In this document: positions 28,075 through 38,353 of the stretch, piece after piece
How positions within the stretch are numbered: the first letter of the stretch is position 1
Layout of the letters: each line of letters opens with the position of its first letter
Source of the DNA: Planctobacterium marinum
Lineage (GTDB): Bacteria > Pseudomonadota > Gammaproteobacteria > Enterobacterales > Alteromonadaceae
Direction of reading: 5' to 3'
Length of the DNA stretch: 64,000 bases
NCBI RefSeq assembly: GCF_020687805.1
Contig: NZ_JAJEWQ010000001.1
Location: forward strand, 1,087,232 to 1,151,231
Translations under genes and position numbers: made by a program
The notes under the pieces: generated by a model
Database searches by the model: none
Told to the model about the DNA's origin: nothing
The model's input: the letters and a program-made list of their open reading frames with translations, nothing else

Positions 28075-29064
28075 TTAGCATTCAGGTTTAATATCCGTAT
28101 TAGTTTGATAAGCTTTTCTGACTTCACCGGGTGGTTTTCCGATGATCTTTTTAAATGCACGCGAGAATGCAGCTTCTGACTGATAGCCTACGTCTAAAGC
28201 AATAGAGAGCACGGTATCTTTAGTCAATTGCAATCTGGCATATGCCAACGACATACGCCACTCGCTTAAATAATCCATTGGGGTGTTACCAACCAAACGC
28301 TTAAACTCCTGAACAAAACTCGTCCTGGACATCCCAATACTCTGCGCAAGCCCTTCCAAAGACCAGTGTTTTTCAGGAGAATCGTGGATTAAAGATAATG
28401 ATTTCCCAATACGATCATCCTCTAAAGCACCCAGCCAGCCCAATTTTTTACCGTTTAAACTCTTTAGATATTGACGCATTGCCGTAATGACCAGAACCTC
28501 GGACAATCGGGTAACCACGGCTTCCGCTCCAACACCGATAATTTTCGATTCACCGTTTAACAAATGATTTAAACTCTCTACGATACTTATTGCTTCACGA
28601 TTGTCAGCGTCTATTTTGATATATGTAGGTAGGATACCGAGAAGTTTAATAGTCAGCGGATGTTGAAACAGCAATACACCACAAATCATTTTTGTCTGCG
28701 CGCCACCACCACCAAACGTCAATGTCTCATAACGTGCAGAAACAGCTTTTATTGGTAAAGCATTTAGATTGGTATACTGTTGACAAGTACCATCAGAAAG
28801 TCGATGACCTTCGCCTTTAGGAAACAGTATAAAATCCCCCGTACTCAAATCAAATGTTTCACCTTCAATCTCAAAATGACTCTTTCCACTAAGCACAAGG
28901 TGAAACATCATACAGTTCGGCATGGCGGGCAAATCTATACTCCATGGACTGGAAAAACTAGAATCCGTAAAAAAAGCCCGCTCCATCTTTAAACTATCAA
29001 GAAGCTTTCCGATTGTTTCATCACTAATATGAGTTTCAATTCGTTTTTTATATTCGAACGTCAT
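28075..29064 (-). CDS. AraC-family transcriptional regulator with cupin sensor domain
   Basis: A 329-aa regulator starting at the ATG at 29064 (GGAAG 6 nt upstream; the longer TTG start is unlikely). The N-terminal half is a cupin (AraC_binding/cupin_6-like: MMFHLVLSGKSHFEIEGE, DFILFPKGEGHRLSDG). The C-terminal part has two helix-turn-helix units: LAQSIGMSRTSFVQEFKRLVG and IALDVGYQSEAAFSRAFKKIIGKPPGEVRKAY. It follows the DUF1772 and NmrA-like genes on the same strand (75 nt gap) and probably regulates them. Confidence 0.9.
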   Translation of the reverse strand: MTFEYKKRIETHISDETIGKLLDSLKMERAFFTDSSFSSPWSIDLPAMPNCMMFHLVLSGKSHFEIEGETFDLSTGDFILFPKGEGHRLSDGTCQQYTNLNALPIKAVSARYETLTFGGGGAQTKMICGVLLFQHPLTIKLLGILPTYIKIDADNREAISIVESLNHLLNGESKIIGVGAEAVVTRLSEVLVITAMRQYLKSLNGKKLGWLGALEDDRIGKSLSLIHDSPEKHWSLEGLAQSIGMSRTSFVQEFKRLVGNTPMDYLSEWRMSLAYARLQLTKDTVLSIALDVGYQSEAAFSRAFKKIIGKPPGEVRKAYQTNTDIKPEC

Positions 29065-29139
29065 ACTGCTTCCCAAATCCTTTCTGAGTTAAGAAAGTAA
29101 ATGATTGAATAGTAGCTTCGATACGATGAATGAGAACGG

Positions 29140-29577
29140 TTATAACACCAACAGAAATCCAGTCATAATCGCGGCAACAGTTCGAATATTATTCCAAAAA
29201 GTCCATTTTTCAAGGTATATTTGCCAATAATTAGGGCTGTTGGTCTGGCCATGTTCTGACTGTAGCGTTTTATTTAATGGCACATTTTTAATGACGGTTA
29301 CAAATGTTGTACCTAGCAAAAAAACCACACCAGCAACAATATCACCAGTATTTCCAAACAAAATAAAATACAGAGAAGCAATTGCTGATCCCATAAAAAA
29401 CAACAAAAAGACAGGATTTATAATCTGCTTGTTTATTTCCACCATTACCACTGCACCATTGTCTGATCTTTTTAAAACATTCATAACAGTGTTTGAAAAC
29501 ACAAAATACAAGCCAATCATTGTTAGCATGGCAAGTTTCAATACTGCTTCTACAATCGGTATTCCATCAACTGCCAT
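29140..29577 (-). CDS. DUF1772 (anthrone oxygenase-like) membrane protein
   Basis: A 145-aa protein with four hydrophobic helices. The NVPLNKTL segment after the third helix and W..Y...W..WN..RT (WQIYLEKWTFWNNIRT) before the last one are the signatures of DUF1772. Relatives include fungal anthrone oxygenases, but bacterial members have no proven function. It starts 4 nt after the NmrA-like gene, so it is translationally linked to it. Confidence 0.8.
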   Translation of the reverse strand: MAVDGIPIVEAVLKLAMLTMIGLYFVFSNTVMNVLKRSDNGAVVMVEINKQIINPVFLLFFMGSAIASLYFILFGNTGDIVAGVVFLLGTTFVTVIKNVPLNKTLQSEHGQTNSPNYWQIYLEKWTFWNNIRTVAAIMTGFLLVL

Positions 29578-29581
29578 AGTG

Positions 29582-30412
29582 TTACCCTTCCTTTAGAAAA
29601 TACGCAGCATTATCAATGATAAACTGACTGAAATTTTTTGGCTGCCTGCCAAGAGCCTCTGTAATTCCATTTTTTATACTCTCATTTCGTCCATCGAGCA
29701 CCTCTGTGAATAGATAGCTGAGCGCATCTATAGTGTTTTTTTCAACACCACTCCTTGCCAGGTTATTTTGGTATGCAGACAAACTAACTTGCTCAAAAGT
29801 GATAACTCGGTTCATTCTTTGACTAAAGCGCTCCGCAATTTGTGCAAAGCTCAATAATTCTGGACCTGTAACTTCGTATAATTTGCCATTGTGTTTGTCC
29901 GTAGTTAACGCTGCCACTACTATCTCAGCGATGTCGTCAATATCGACAAAAGGTTCTTTTGTCTCTCCGACAGGTAAGGCAATTTTGGATTGCTGAATAT
30001 ATTGCCTGAATAACCCTTCACTAAAATTTTGGTTAAACCAGGCGGCACGAACAATTGTCCAGCTGATGCCTGATTGTTTGACTATATTTTCAGATAGTTT
30101 CGCCGCAGGCTCGCCTCTTCCGGAAAGTAGCACGACACGCTGTACCCCTTTAATCTTTGCCAGAGCAATGAATTGCGAAATATCTTCAGGAGCTTTGGGT
30201 ACCGCCAGATCAGGGTAATAAGTTATATAAACTTGTTTAATTCCGGTAAGTACTTTGGCCCACGTTACAGGTTCGTCCCAATTAAAATAAACGTGCGATG
30301 ATCGGGAAGCACATCTGGGAGAATATCCCATTTCCCGCAATTTTTGTTCGACCCGAACACCCGTTTTTCCTGTAGCGCCGATAATCAGATGTTCATTAGA
30401 TAATTTAACCAT
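29582..30412 (-). CDS. NmrA-like NAD(P)-binding protein
   Basis: A 276-aa Rossmann-fold protein of the atypical SDR/NmrA type. The nucleotide-binding motif is IIGATGKTGVRVEQKL at residues 10-25, followed by VVLLSGRGEPAAKLSE and the family-like TIVRAAWFNQNFSE segment, with a PFVDIDDIAEIVVAALT stretch typical of QorB/YtfG-like proteins. The usual catalytic YxxxK of SDR enzymes is not evident, so it could be a redox sensor or a reductase. It is first in an operon with DUF1772 and AraC. Confidence 0.85.
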   Translation of the reverse strand: MVKLSNEHLIIGATGKTGVRVEQKLREMGYSPRCASRSSHVYFNWDEPVTWAKVLTGIKQVYITYYPDLAVPKAPEDISQFIALAKIKGVQRVVLLSGRGEPAAKLSENIVKQSGISWTIVRAAWFNQNFSEGLFRQYIQQSKIALPVGETKEPFVDIDDIAEIVVAALTTDKHNGKLYEVTGPELLSFAQIAERFSQRMNRVITFEQVSLSAYQNNLARSGVEKNTIDALSYLFTEVLDGRNESIKNGITEALGRQPKNFSQFIIDNAAYFLKEG

Positions 30413-30539
30413 AGCATTCAGTTCACTAAAAAAGACAAATAGTTATTTTATTTTACTGCTCCCCTATCAAAATTTATTGCTTAGAGTTCAACAAACATTG
30501 CAGAACGGTTGTTTAATTGAGCGAGTAGTATTTCAGTGT

Positions 30540-30731
30540 TTAATCCAGGCCCAAAATAGCGTCATATTCATTTTCGTCGCGACAGACCAGGTCCATGGTT
30601 TTTAGTACTAAAAGATAATCAGCACCGTTTTCAGGTACGCAGTGCAGGTCATGTATTTGCACTGGTTTAATAGCAACAGGCTCTTTTACAGCGCCTGATT
30701 TTGACAGGTTAAAACCACCCAACTCTGACAT
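30540..30731 (-). CDS. Small conserved-looking protein of unknown function (63 aa)
   Basis: I do not recognise it. It is supported by a strong ribosome site (GAGGAAAACATT before the ATG). The peptide has no signal or membrane segment, is acidic at the C-terminus (CRDENEYDAILGLD), and has two Cys (in DLHCVPENG and DLVCRDEN). It stands 127 nt upstream of the NmrA-like gene on the same strand and may be the first gene of that unit. A peptide precursor with an acidic tail is possible but nothing nearby looks like a maturase. Confidence 0.6.
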   Translation of the reverse strand: MSELGGFNLSKSGAVKEPVAIKPVQIHDLHCVPENGADYLLVLKTMDLVCRDENEYDAILGLD

Positions 30732-30949
30732 AATGTTTTCCTCGTTTTTAAATCATAAATCACAAGAAAAATATTAAATAATCAGAGACTTAAAGCAATA
30801 TTATACGATTATTTAATAACCACCAAACCCTGACTCATAGCGCAGTATGGTGGCTTTTTGTTTAGGGGTTTTTCGAGCAGATTTGGGATTATCAAATACA
30901 TTGCTAGTTGCTCACCAATAACAATGGTCTACAGGCCCTTATGACGTGT

Positions 30950-32593
30950 TTACAGACGAAATACCTTTACGGAAGAATCTAAAGAAACGGACACCTTGTC
31001 CAGCTCCTGACTTGAATGCGTCAATTGTTTTGCAATGCTGGCAGTTTCATTGGTTAACTCGTTGATACCTTCCACGTTTTCTTCCAGGTCAGCCACCACC
31101 GTCGATTGTTCTGTAGTGGAATTTGCCACCAGCACTGTTTGCTCCAGGATATCCATAACATTACTACTGATTTTCTGTAATGCCTGTTTAGCCTTATCCG
31201 CATATTCAACAACAAAATCGCTGCGTTCACGGCCTTTTTTAATGGCTTCAACAGCTTTGCCAGAGTCGTTTTGCAGACGATTAATCACCGTCTGAATTTC
31301 CTCGGTGGAATCAGTAGAGCGATTTGCCAATTTGCGCACTTCATCCGCCACAACGGCAAAACCACGGCCTTGCTCCCCAGCCCTGGCGGCCTCAATCGCG
31401 GCATTTAAGGCCAGTAGGTTAGTTTGTTCTGAAATCCCTCTGATGGTATCCAGCATTGCACTGATATGATTCACTGATACAGCCAGGGACTGCACCACAT
31501 CCGTGACTCCGTGCAGTTCATCAGCCAAGCCTGAAATATAAACCCGGGTTTTAGCGACAATATCTTCGCCTTCGTGACACGTCAGTTTTGCTTTTTCGGC
31601 CAGGTCAGCACTAATAGCCGAATTGCTTTCCACCTCTTTTACCGTAACGCTGAGTTCATTAATGGCGGTGGCCACCTGTGAAGTACGATCTCGTTGAAAC
31701 AGACAGTTGTCACCGGTGCTTTTTGCCAGTTCAGCGGTAGCTTTAGAGGATATGGTCAGCGCTTTTGAGTTTTGCTGAAGATTAATCACCGCATTTTTGA
31801 CTCCTTTCAGGAACACATCAAAGCTGCTGGCAATTTGTGCCAGTTCATCATTGCCTTTTAATCCTATTTGTTCTGACACCGACATAGTGCTTGCTGCTCT
31901 GGCCATGGCTTCCCTGATGTGCCCCACCCGAATGCGCAGCTTATTGGCAACAAAAAAGCAAACCAATACACAAAATAAAAGCGACATCCCCAGAATCAGC
32001 ACTGTGCTGCGCAATGATTTCTCGTATGCTTCGGTACTTTCAGCGTTTAGTTTTTTAGCCTGTTGCAGTAAGGTATCCAGGATGTCGTTGTTGGCTTTGC
32101 GCATCGCAATATAGGAATTGGCGTATTGTCGATAATAACCACTGGCCGCTTCCATATCTTCTCTGGACAAGGCATCCAACATGGGATTTAGCTCCGTTAC
32201 CACCATATTTTCGAAAATATCTGTCAGTGCAAGCGCCTTCTGTTTGAGCCTCTCATCCACCTGAGTTTCCACGGCTCTTGCCAGTTCTTTACGCATGATG
32301 GGAATGTCTTCTATTTTAGTTTCTTCAACCCGGGTATGAATGCCTCTTGCATCTTTGAGTGGCGTCATTTGTAAGAACATCATATCTATTCCCACCCGCA
32401 TACGTGGGATCCTTGATGCAATTGTAGCAACAGCCCGCATCGGCTCAGCGGTATTCAGATACAATTGCTCAGTATGGTGAATTAGCCGGGATTGATAGAC
32501 TGCACCAATCACTCCAATGCCCAGCATGGCAGCACAAGGAATCAATATGGCCAATAACAACTGATTTCGAATGGTAATGTTGGATAAATTCAT
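30950..32593 (-). CDS. Methyl-accepting chemotaxis protein with four-helix-bundle-like sensor
   Basis: A 547-aa chemoreceptor; the ATG at 32593 sits 5 nt after GAGGTG, better than the in-frame GTG six bases earlier. TM1 is [19 protein letters not shown], followed by a periplasmic all-helical domain of about 150 residues (TarH/4HB-like), TM2 [23 protein letters not shown], and the signalling domain with [20 protein letters not shown] and [13 protein letters not shown]. It is 107 nt downstream of the YfcC-like carrier gene on the same strand, so it may sense the carrier's substrate. Confidence 0.9.
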   Translation of the reverse strand: MNLSNITIRNQLLLAILIPCAAMLGIGVIGAVYQSRLIHHTEQLYLNTAEPMRAVATIASRIPRMRVGIDMMFLQMTPLKDARGIHTRVEETKIEDIPIMRKELARAVETQVDERLKQKALALTDIFENMVVTELNPMLDALSREDMEAASGYYRQYANSYIAMRKANNDILDTLLQQAKKLNAESTEAYEKSLRSTVLILGMSLLFCVLVCFFVANKLRIRVGHIREAMARAASTMSVSEQIGLKGNDELAQIASSFDVFLKGVKNAVINLQQNSKALTISSKATAELAKSTGDNCLFQRDRTSQVATAINELSVTVKEVESNSAISADLAEKAKLTCHEGEDIVAKTRVYISGLADELHGVTDVVQSLAVSVNHISAMLDTIRGISEQTNLLALNAAIEAARAGEQGRGFAVVADEVRKLANRSTDSTEEIQTVINRLQNDSGKAVEAIKKGRERSDFVVEYADKAKQALQKISSNVMDILEQTVLVANSTTEQSTVVADLEENVEGINELTNETASIAKQLTHSSQELDKVSVSLDSSVKVFRL

Positions 32594-32700
32594 GGACACC
32601 TCACAACCTATACTAAAAATTGCAAATACCAGAGCCTGTTAAGTTTTGATTGTTTGTAAAACGCTGCTCTCAACAGAGAAAAAACAGCGCCCAACACTCA

Positions 32701-34131
32701 CTAACTAACGGCTAAACAGAGCAGCACCAGGGCTGCCGCCGAGAAGATAAACCACAAGGGCAATACAAACTTGAACCAACGTGTCCATGAAATGCCCGCC
32801 GTGGCCAGATAAGCCAACAGGGTGCCAGAGGTGGGGGTCAGCAAATTGGTAATGCCGTTACCAAATAAAAACGCTGTGACGGTTTGCTGAGAAGTAACAC
32901 CAGAAAGTTGCCCCAAAGGGCTCAGAATTGGAATACTTACGGCCGCCTGTCCGGATGTTGATGGGATCAACACATCCAGTAATAACTGGCTAACAAACAT
33001 ACCGGTAACAGCGGCGTATTTATTCCCTTCGCCAATGAAGCCAGACATCCAGTTCACTATGGTATCCAACACATAAGCATCACTGAGCACGATTGCCACT
33101 GCCGAAGCTACACCAATTAAAAAGCTGGCTAACAGCACTTTTTTCATGCCCTCAACAAACACTTGGGCGGCTTCCGATGGCTTGTAACCACTGATCAGGG
33201 CCAACAGAATACTGATCAGAATGTAATAACTGGTGATTTCCTGATGCTTCCATTGCCATTGATTGGAGGCGATGGCCAAAAAGATAATGCTGATAAACAT
33301 CACTGCCAGCATCAACACATGACGAAACGGAATGGTAAAATGAGGGGTATCTATACTTATCTGAGAAACTGAATTAGCTTTGCGCAATTTATAGATCATA
33401 AAGCCAACACCCAGCATCAGAAACACCACAAAATAAACGCTGCGCTGCATTGCACCGCTAAAAATGGGCAATCCCACCAGTGGTTGCGCTATCGTGAGAG
33501 GCAGCGGATTCAGAATAGAGGCGATGTAGCCCACCTTCACTGAAATTGTCAAAATGGCAAAACCGTATATGGGATCCAGCCCAACCTTTCTGGATAGCGC
33601 CACCATAATGGGGATCACCAACAAATACTCAGATGCCAGCCCTAGCATGGTACTGCCAAAACTAAATACCGTCATCAGAATGATGGTAAGTGCAAATATA
33701 TTACCCTTAACCAGTCCGATAAGTTTGTGTAAACCGTTATCAATAGCGCCAGATGATGTGAGAATGCCAAACATGCCGCCAATCACTAACACCATAAAGA
33801 TAAGCCCGGAAGCCTTATCCAGCCCTTTGGGTATAGCCTGCAACAGATCGGCAACACTGGCCGGAGTAGCGCCCTCAATATCCTCTTTATCCCTCACCGA
33901 CAATAAATGGCTTAAGGAGGTATCTTTTTCAATGAGCTGAAAGGTGCCGGGAATAACCACCTTACCATCGCGTTGATAGCTCCCCGAGTCCACCAGGTAA
34001 GTGAGCGCACCGGCAATAAGTAAAATAAATAACAGAATAACCAGCGGATTTCCTTTTACAGAAGGCTCCTTTGCTACCTGACTGTCAGTATCAACGGCAC
34101 TTTGACTTTTCATTAGGGAAATCTCACTCAT
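32701..34131 (-). CDS. YfcC/DcuC-family carboxylate or amino-acid carrier
   Basis: A 476-aa inner-membrane protein with about 12 hydrophobic helices. The GLIFMVLVIGGMFGILTSSGAID region, FGSTMLGLASEYLLVIPIM, a LNPLPLTIAQPLVGLP loop and LIPSTSGQAAVSIPILSPLG near the C-terminus fit the YfcC branch of the DcuC family (PF03606). Family members are annotated as basic amino-acid antiporters or C4-dicarboxylate carriers, mostly without proof. It lies between a TonB receptor and a chemoreceptor gene on the same strand, so it could carry the receptor's cargo across the inner membrane. No strong ribosome site is seen before the ATG; Met7 is an alternative start. Confidence 0.85.
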   Translation of the reverse strand: MSEISLMKSQSAVDTDSQVAKEPSVKGNPLVILLFILLIAGALTYLVDSGSYQRDGKVVIPGTFQLIEKDTSLSHLLSVRDKEDIEGATPASVADLLQAIPKGLDKASGLIFMVLVIGGMFGILTSSGAIDNGLHKLIGLVKGNIFALTIILMTVFSFGSTMLGLASEYLLVIPIMVALSRKVGLDPIYGFAILTISVKVGYIASILNPLPLTIAQPLVGLPIFSGAMQRSVYFVVFLMLGVGFMIYKLRKANSVSQISIDTPHFTIPFRHVLMLAVMFISIIFLAIASNQWQWKHQEITSYYILISILLALISGYKPSEAAQVFVEGMKKVLLASFLIGVASAVAIVLSDAYVLDTIVNWMSGFIGEGNKYAAVTGMFVSQLLLDVLIPSTSGQAAVSIPILSPLGQLSGVTSQQTVTAFLFGNGITNLLTPTSGTLLAYLATAGISWTRWFKFVLPLWFIFSAAALVLLCLAVS

Positions 34132-34231
34132 ATCAATACACCCACCCGGGATATTTAAAACAACTATCTAAAATCACAAAACGAAACTTTGCGGATGGGT
34201 TTAAAATAACCCACCCGCCGTGGTTTCGGCT

Positions 34232-36964
34232 TTAAAAGCGATAACTCACCTTGGTATACATAAATCGACCAATGGCGTTGTAAGTGTTTTGATCAAAATT
34301 AATATTGGCATTGGTTCTGGATGTAGGTGGTTGTTTATCACCGATATTGTTCACCCCTACAGTCCATGTCCATTGCTCATCAAACTCATATACTGCATTA
34401 ATGTTGTGATACACAGTAGTACGTATGTGCAGCTCCTCACCCTGGAAGGTTTCTGTTGTATCACCGATATGGCGCAGCGAGTAAGCTAACGTCATAGGCC
34501 CTCTCTCATATCTTGTCGAGAATGAACTGCGCCATTCAGGATAAGCTTCGCGGCTGCGCGCTTGCCCCAACTTGTCATCCACCACGGTTGAACCATCAGA
34601 CAGTACCGAGGTTTCTTCATAAGTGCTTAATTTTGAAATGGTTAAACTGAAATCCCAGTCACCCTGCCAGAATGAATCGGTATAGCGGATCACGCTATCC
34701 ACTCCAGCCACTTTGAGGCTGTTCAGGTTGATAGGACCGTCGATAATTTCCAAGATTTCGCCACTGCCATCACGGGTAATTGAGTCACAGGCCCGCCCGG
34801 TATTAGCACAGGTATCCAGAATGCTTTGTGCCCCCACAGTGGTAATAGAGTTATCGATTTCAATATCAAACCAATCCAGGGTAATGCTAAAACCGTCAAT
34901 TGACGCCGGTTCGTAAACGATACCATAGGAAATGTTTTCTGACGTTTCAGGTTGCAGTAAACGATTGCCCCCGGTTCTTAATTGCACGTTGGAATCGGGC
35001 TGAACATAGGAAGCGGGTACACCTGCACACCCCACCGAGGAATTATTGCCGGAGCACGGATCAATTACCGCAGAAAAAGTAAAGCGCTCCCCTTCATATA
35101 ACTCAAGAATTGACGGTGCTCTAAACCCCTCAGCCCAGGTGGCACGCAAAGAGACATCTTGGACGGGCTTGTATTGAATACCCGCTTTACTGTTCGTCGT
35201 GCTACCAAAGGTACTGTAGTCTGAATATCGGGTAGCAACAGATAACTCTAAATACTCTGCCATGGTAACTTCGCGCAATAAAGGGATCGCCAGTTCGACA
35301 TAGGCTTCTTTCAGATTGTAACTGCCATCTGTGCCGTAGCGCGGCGATGAGGAGGTAGTTCGGTAAGTGTTGAGTAAGGGCGCATCATTAATTGTACTGT
35401 CAGGGGTATCCACCCCTTCTTCCCGACGGTATTCGATACCGGCCGCCAGAGCCACTTCACCGGCGGGTAACTCAAACAACACACCCGAGATGTTAGCGGT
35501 AAAATCCAGTTGTTTTGCTTCGTTCTCGTCTCTTCCGGTAAAATTGATGTAATCAATCACTTCATCAGACAACGGGTTAAACAAATTAATCGGTACACAA
35601 CCCTGGGCCAAACTGCCTACATCAACATCAAAAGCAGATGCGTCACAGGCTTGTAAACCCAATGCCAGTTTATCTAAATGCAATTGATTGTATGAAGTAA
35701 ACTCACCTTTGTTACTGGCCACCGACAAAAACGCATCCCAACTCCAGAAATCGCCCAGGTCCACCTCACCTTCAAGGCCAACACCAAAACGCAGCGTTTC
35801 CACAACCTGTGCATTAACCCGATAATCATTTTCAGTGATAAAGGAAGTATGCTGAAAATCACTGCCACTAAACTCCACACCAAATGGATTAACCAGCGGA
35901 TTATTAGGGATAGAAAATCCTCTGGAGCCTCTTACCACAGATAACACAGGGGAAAACTGCTGGTCAGATTCGCGACGATTGTACAGTGCTTCGACGCGCA
36001 TTTCGGTACTGTCAAAGGGTATGATGGCTTGCAGGTAAGTAGAGAACAACTCCTGTGGCCCTACTACGTAGTTATTATCGTAGCGATTGTAGGTGTCACC
36101 AGAAGTGGCCGCACGCCAGGAATCCAGGTCACTGCCATCCTGACCAGCGTTTCGGGTGATCCCAAGTGTCGGAATCTCGAAATCTAATACTGATGCTAAA
36201 TTAGCTTCTCTGAAAAGCCCTTCTGGTGTTCCAGATGATAAACCGTTAAGAGGAACTGCTGTTAATTCCCGAGCTTGAGTGTAAACCGGCTCACTGTCTG
36301 AATAGCTCATCGAAAAGAGTACATTGGCATCACCGATGTCATTGCCCCAGAGCATATCCAGGTTCAGCGTTTCTTTGTCACCATGACTGGTTTCGCCATA
36401 ATAAGTTGATATCTCGGCTCCCACATATTCATCATGGGTGTAAATGTTCATTACGCCGGCAATAGCATCCGCACCGTAAATTGCCGTAGCGCCGTCTTGC
36501 AACACTTCAACCCGCTTTACAATCGCCTTAGGAATGGTATTTAAATCAACAAAATCCCTAAAACCCCGGGTACCGGCACCATTTACCCATCGGTGGCCAT
36601 TTACCAGAATCAGCGAGCGGTTTTCACCTAAACTACGCAAATTCAAACTACTTGAACCATGACTGGTGCCCGCTGAACCATTGCCGTTCAGACTGGCACC
36701 CACTGAGGGTAACTCCTGCAGAATTTCTCCCAGAGAAACAACACCTTTTTGATTCAAATCTTTCAGCGAAATATCCTGCACAGGACTGGGTGAATCACTA
36801 CTTCTTTTGATGCGGCTCCCTGTCACCTGAACCCGCTCTGGTGCATCTTCATGGTTTTGACCATGCTCAGCAGCAGAAGTACTTTCCTGAGCGAATACGC
36901 TGTTGTTTAATCCCAGCAAAATACTCAGGGCAATGATACTCAACCGAGGTTTACGTACGTTCAT
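34232..36964 (-). CDS. TonB-dependent receptor
   Basis: A 910-aa outer-membrane receptor with signal peptide (IALSILLGLNNSVFA), a TonB-box-like start (ERVQVTGSRIKRS), a plug domain with VVSLGEILQELPSVG, SLNLRSLGENRSLILVNGHR and EVLQDGATAIYGADAIAGV, and a C-terminal barrel ending MYTKVSYRF with the terminal Phe. This is the iron-independent 'GSRIKR' type common in marine Gammaproteobacteria for peptides, nucleosides or carbohydrate. A GGAG ribosome site precedes the ATG. The YfcC-type carrier follows by 100 nt, and the N-formylglutamate amidohydrolase gene is divergent, which points to a small nitrogen-rich substrate. Confidence 0.93.
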   Translation of the reverse strand: MNVRKPRLSIIALSILLGLNNSVFAQESTSAAEHGQNHEDAPERVQVTGSRIKRSSDSPSPVQDISLKDLNQKGVVSLGEILQELPSVGASLNGNGSAGTSHGSSSLNLRSLGENRSLILVNGHRWVNGAGTRGFRDFVDLNTIPKAIVKRVEVLQDGATAIYGADAIAGVMNIYTHDEYVGAEISTYYGETSHGDKETLNLDMLWGNDIGDANVLFSMSYSDSEPVYTQARELTAVPLNGLSSGTPEGLFREANLASVLDFEIPTLGITRNAGQDGSDLDSWRAATSGDTYNRYDNNYVVGPQELFSTYLQAIIPFDSTEMRVEALYNRRESDQQFSPVLSVVRGSRGFSIPNNPLVNPFGVEFSGSDFQHTSFITENDYRVNAQVVETLRFGVGLEGEVDLGDFWSWDAFLSVASNKGEFTSYNQLHLDKLALGLQACDASAFDVDVGSLAQGCVPINLFNPLSDEVIDYINFTGRDENEAKQLDFTANISGVLFELPAGEVALAAGIEYRREEGVDTPDSTINDAPLLNTYRTTSSSPRYGTDGSYNLKEAYVELAIPLLREVTMAEYLELSVATRYSDYSTFGSTTNSKAGIQYKPVQDVSLRATWAEGFRAPSILELYEGERFTFSAVIDPCSGNNSSVGCAGVPASYVQPDSNVQLRTGGNRLLQPETSENISYGIVYEPASIDGFSITLDWFDIEIDNSITTVGAQSILDTCANTGRACDSITRDGSGEILEIIDGPINLNSLKVAGVDSVIRYTDSFWQGDWDFSLTISKLSTYEETSVLSDGSTVVDDKLGQARSREAYPEWRSSFSTRYERGPMTLAYSLRHIGDTTETFQGEELHIRTTVYHNINAVYEFDEQWTWTVGVNNIGDKQPPTSRTNANINFDQNTYNAIGRFMYTKVSYRF

Positions 36965-37442
36965 TTTCTAACTCCGATTTGGTTGTGTTGTTTTTCTGTT
37001 CGTTTCACCGATTAAACCGAATATAGAAAACGCAAAAACCTCATGCAATAAAATTAATTTACATCATAACTTGATAACTTTTCGTTATACACAAAAAGTC
37101 AGTGAGCTTAAGCCAATCTCACTAATTAAGGATAACAATTACCCACAACCTCCATACCGGTCTCTCGTTAAACATTGAAACTCAACTTACACTGGCGATA
37201 ACTTTTTATCATAAATCAATCAATATAAATCATATTATTGAATAGAAATATGAGAGGGCTAACCTAAATAGTACGATTAACAACCAGTGTTTTTCTTTAT
37301 TAAAAATACTGGCATAAACGCAGTTATCGGCACTGAAAAAGCAACCATTGCAGGCCACAACAATAACCTGACAACGCACAGTGTGGAATGACTAAAACAC
37401 CTGAATAAGGTGGCGTAAGACATTTTAGTTAGGTAGTAGCAA
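36965..37442. other. Divergent promoter region, no gene seen
   Basis: 478 bp between the TonB receptor and the amidohydrolase gene. It is AT-rich with several TTAT-rich blocks (37060-37110, 37195-37250). It must hold both divergent promoters. No dyad of the HutC type and no ORF with a ribosome site was recognised. Confidence 0.5.
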
Positions 37443-38351
37443 ATGGAAAATAGTGTTATTCAAGACAGTGGTAATCCCCAATTTAACGAGGGGATGAAAA
37501 GCTTTGCAATCATCCAACCTGAAACTGATGAATCTGTCATTCCGCTGCTTATTGACAGTCCACACAGTGGCCGTGTTTTACCCGACAACTTTAAAACCAG
37601 TGCCTCTAACAACGCACTGTTATCCGGATGGGACGCCTGGATAGATGAGCTATTTGGTGATTGTAGCTATTTTGGCGCCACCCTTATCCATCAACACATA
37701 TCCAGAATGGTGATTGATTTAAATCGCAAGTACGACGATATTAATCCTGAATTACTCAGCGACAACGCTGCAACAAGTGGACTGGCTATTAACCCTAGCG
37801 CATACAGCACAAGAGGCATGGGACTTATCCGTCAATTTGCATTGCCTGGCATTCCTGTCAGTGAGGGAAAGCTGTCCGCTCAGGAAGTAAAAAGCAGAAT
37901 TGATGACTATTACTTCCCCTATCACAACGCGATAGAAAGCAAACTAACCAACTTCAGGCAACGATTTGGTGCTGCCTGGCATATTGATTGCCACTCCATG
38001 AAATCCATTGGCAATGCCATGAATATTGATGCGGGCCTGCCGCGTGCAGATATTGTGCTTAGCGACAGAGACGGCGCTACGGGTGATCCAGCGCTGATGA
38101 ATTTAATGGCTTACCACTTTCGTGACCTGGGTTATCAGGTTGCATTAAATAACCCCTACAAAGGTGGCTACCTGGTACAAGCTTATTCTGATCCCCAAAA
38201 CCGTATTTATTCAATGCAAATTGAATTAAACCGGGCCCTGTACATGAACGAACAAGCGTTCAGCAAGAAGCCTGAGTACGAAGCTCTCAAAGCTGATATC
38301 AATAACGTTTTACAGCAAGCCGCAACCTATGTAAAACAGGCGATATCTTAG
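37443..38351 (+). CDS. hutG: N-formylglutamate amidohydrolase family protein
   Basis: A 302-aa cytoplasmic metalloenzyme of the FGase family (PF05013). Motifs: LLIDSPHSGRVLPD near residue 35, GWDAWIDELFGD, SRMVIDLNRKYDDINPEL and AAWHIDCHSMKS with probable metal-binding His residues. HutG hydrolyses N-formyl-L-glutamate to formate and glutamate in the five-step histidine pathway. No other hut gene is in the window, so the substrate may be another N-formyl or N-acyl amino acid. The next gene starts 3 nt after its stop. AGGT lies 9 nt before the ATG. Confidence 0.85.
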   Translation: MENSVIQDSGNPQFNEGMKSFAIIQPETDESVIPLLIDSPHSGRVLPDNFKTSASNNALLSGWDAWIDELFGDCSYFGATLIHQHISRMVIDLNRKYDDINPELLSDNAATSGLAINPSAYSTRGMGLIRQFALPGIPVSEGKLSAQEVKSRIDDYYFPYHNAIESKLTNFRQRFGAAWHIDCHSMKSIGNAMNIDAGLPRADIVLSDRDGATGDPALMNLMAYHFRDLGYQVALNNPYKGGYLVQAYSDPQNRIYSMQIELNRALYMNEQAFSKKPEYEALKADINNVLQQAATYVKQAIS

Positions 38352-38353
38352 CA

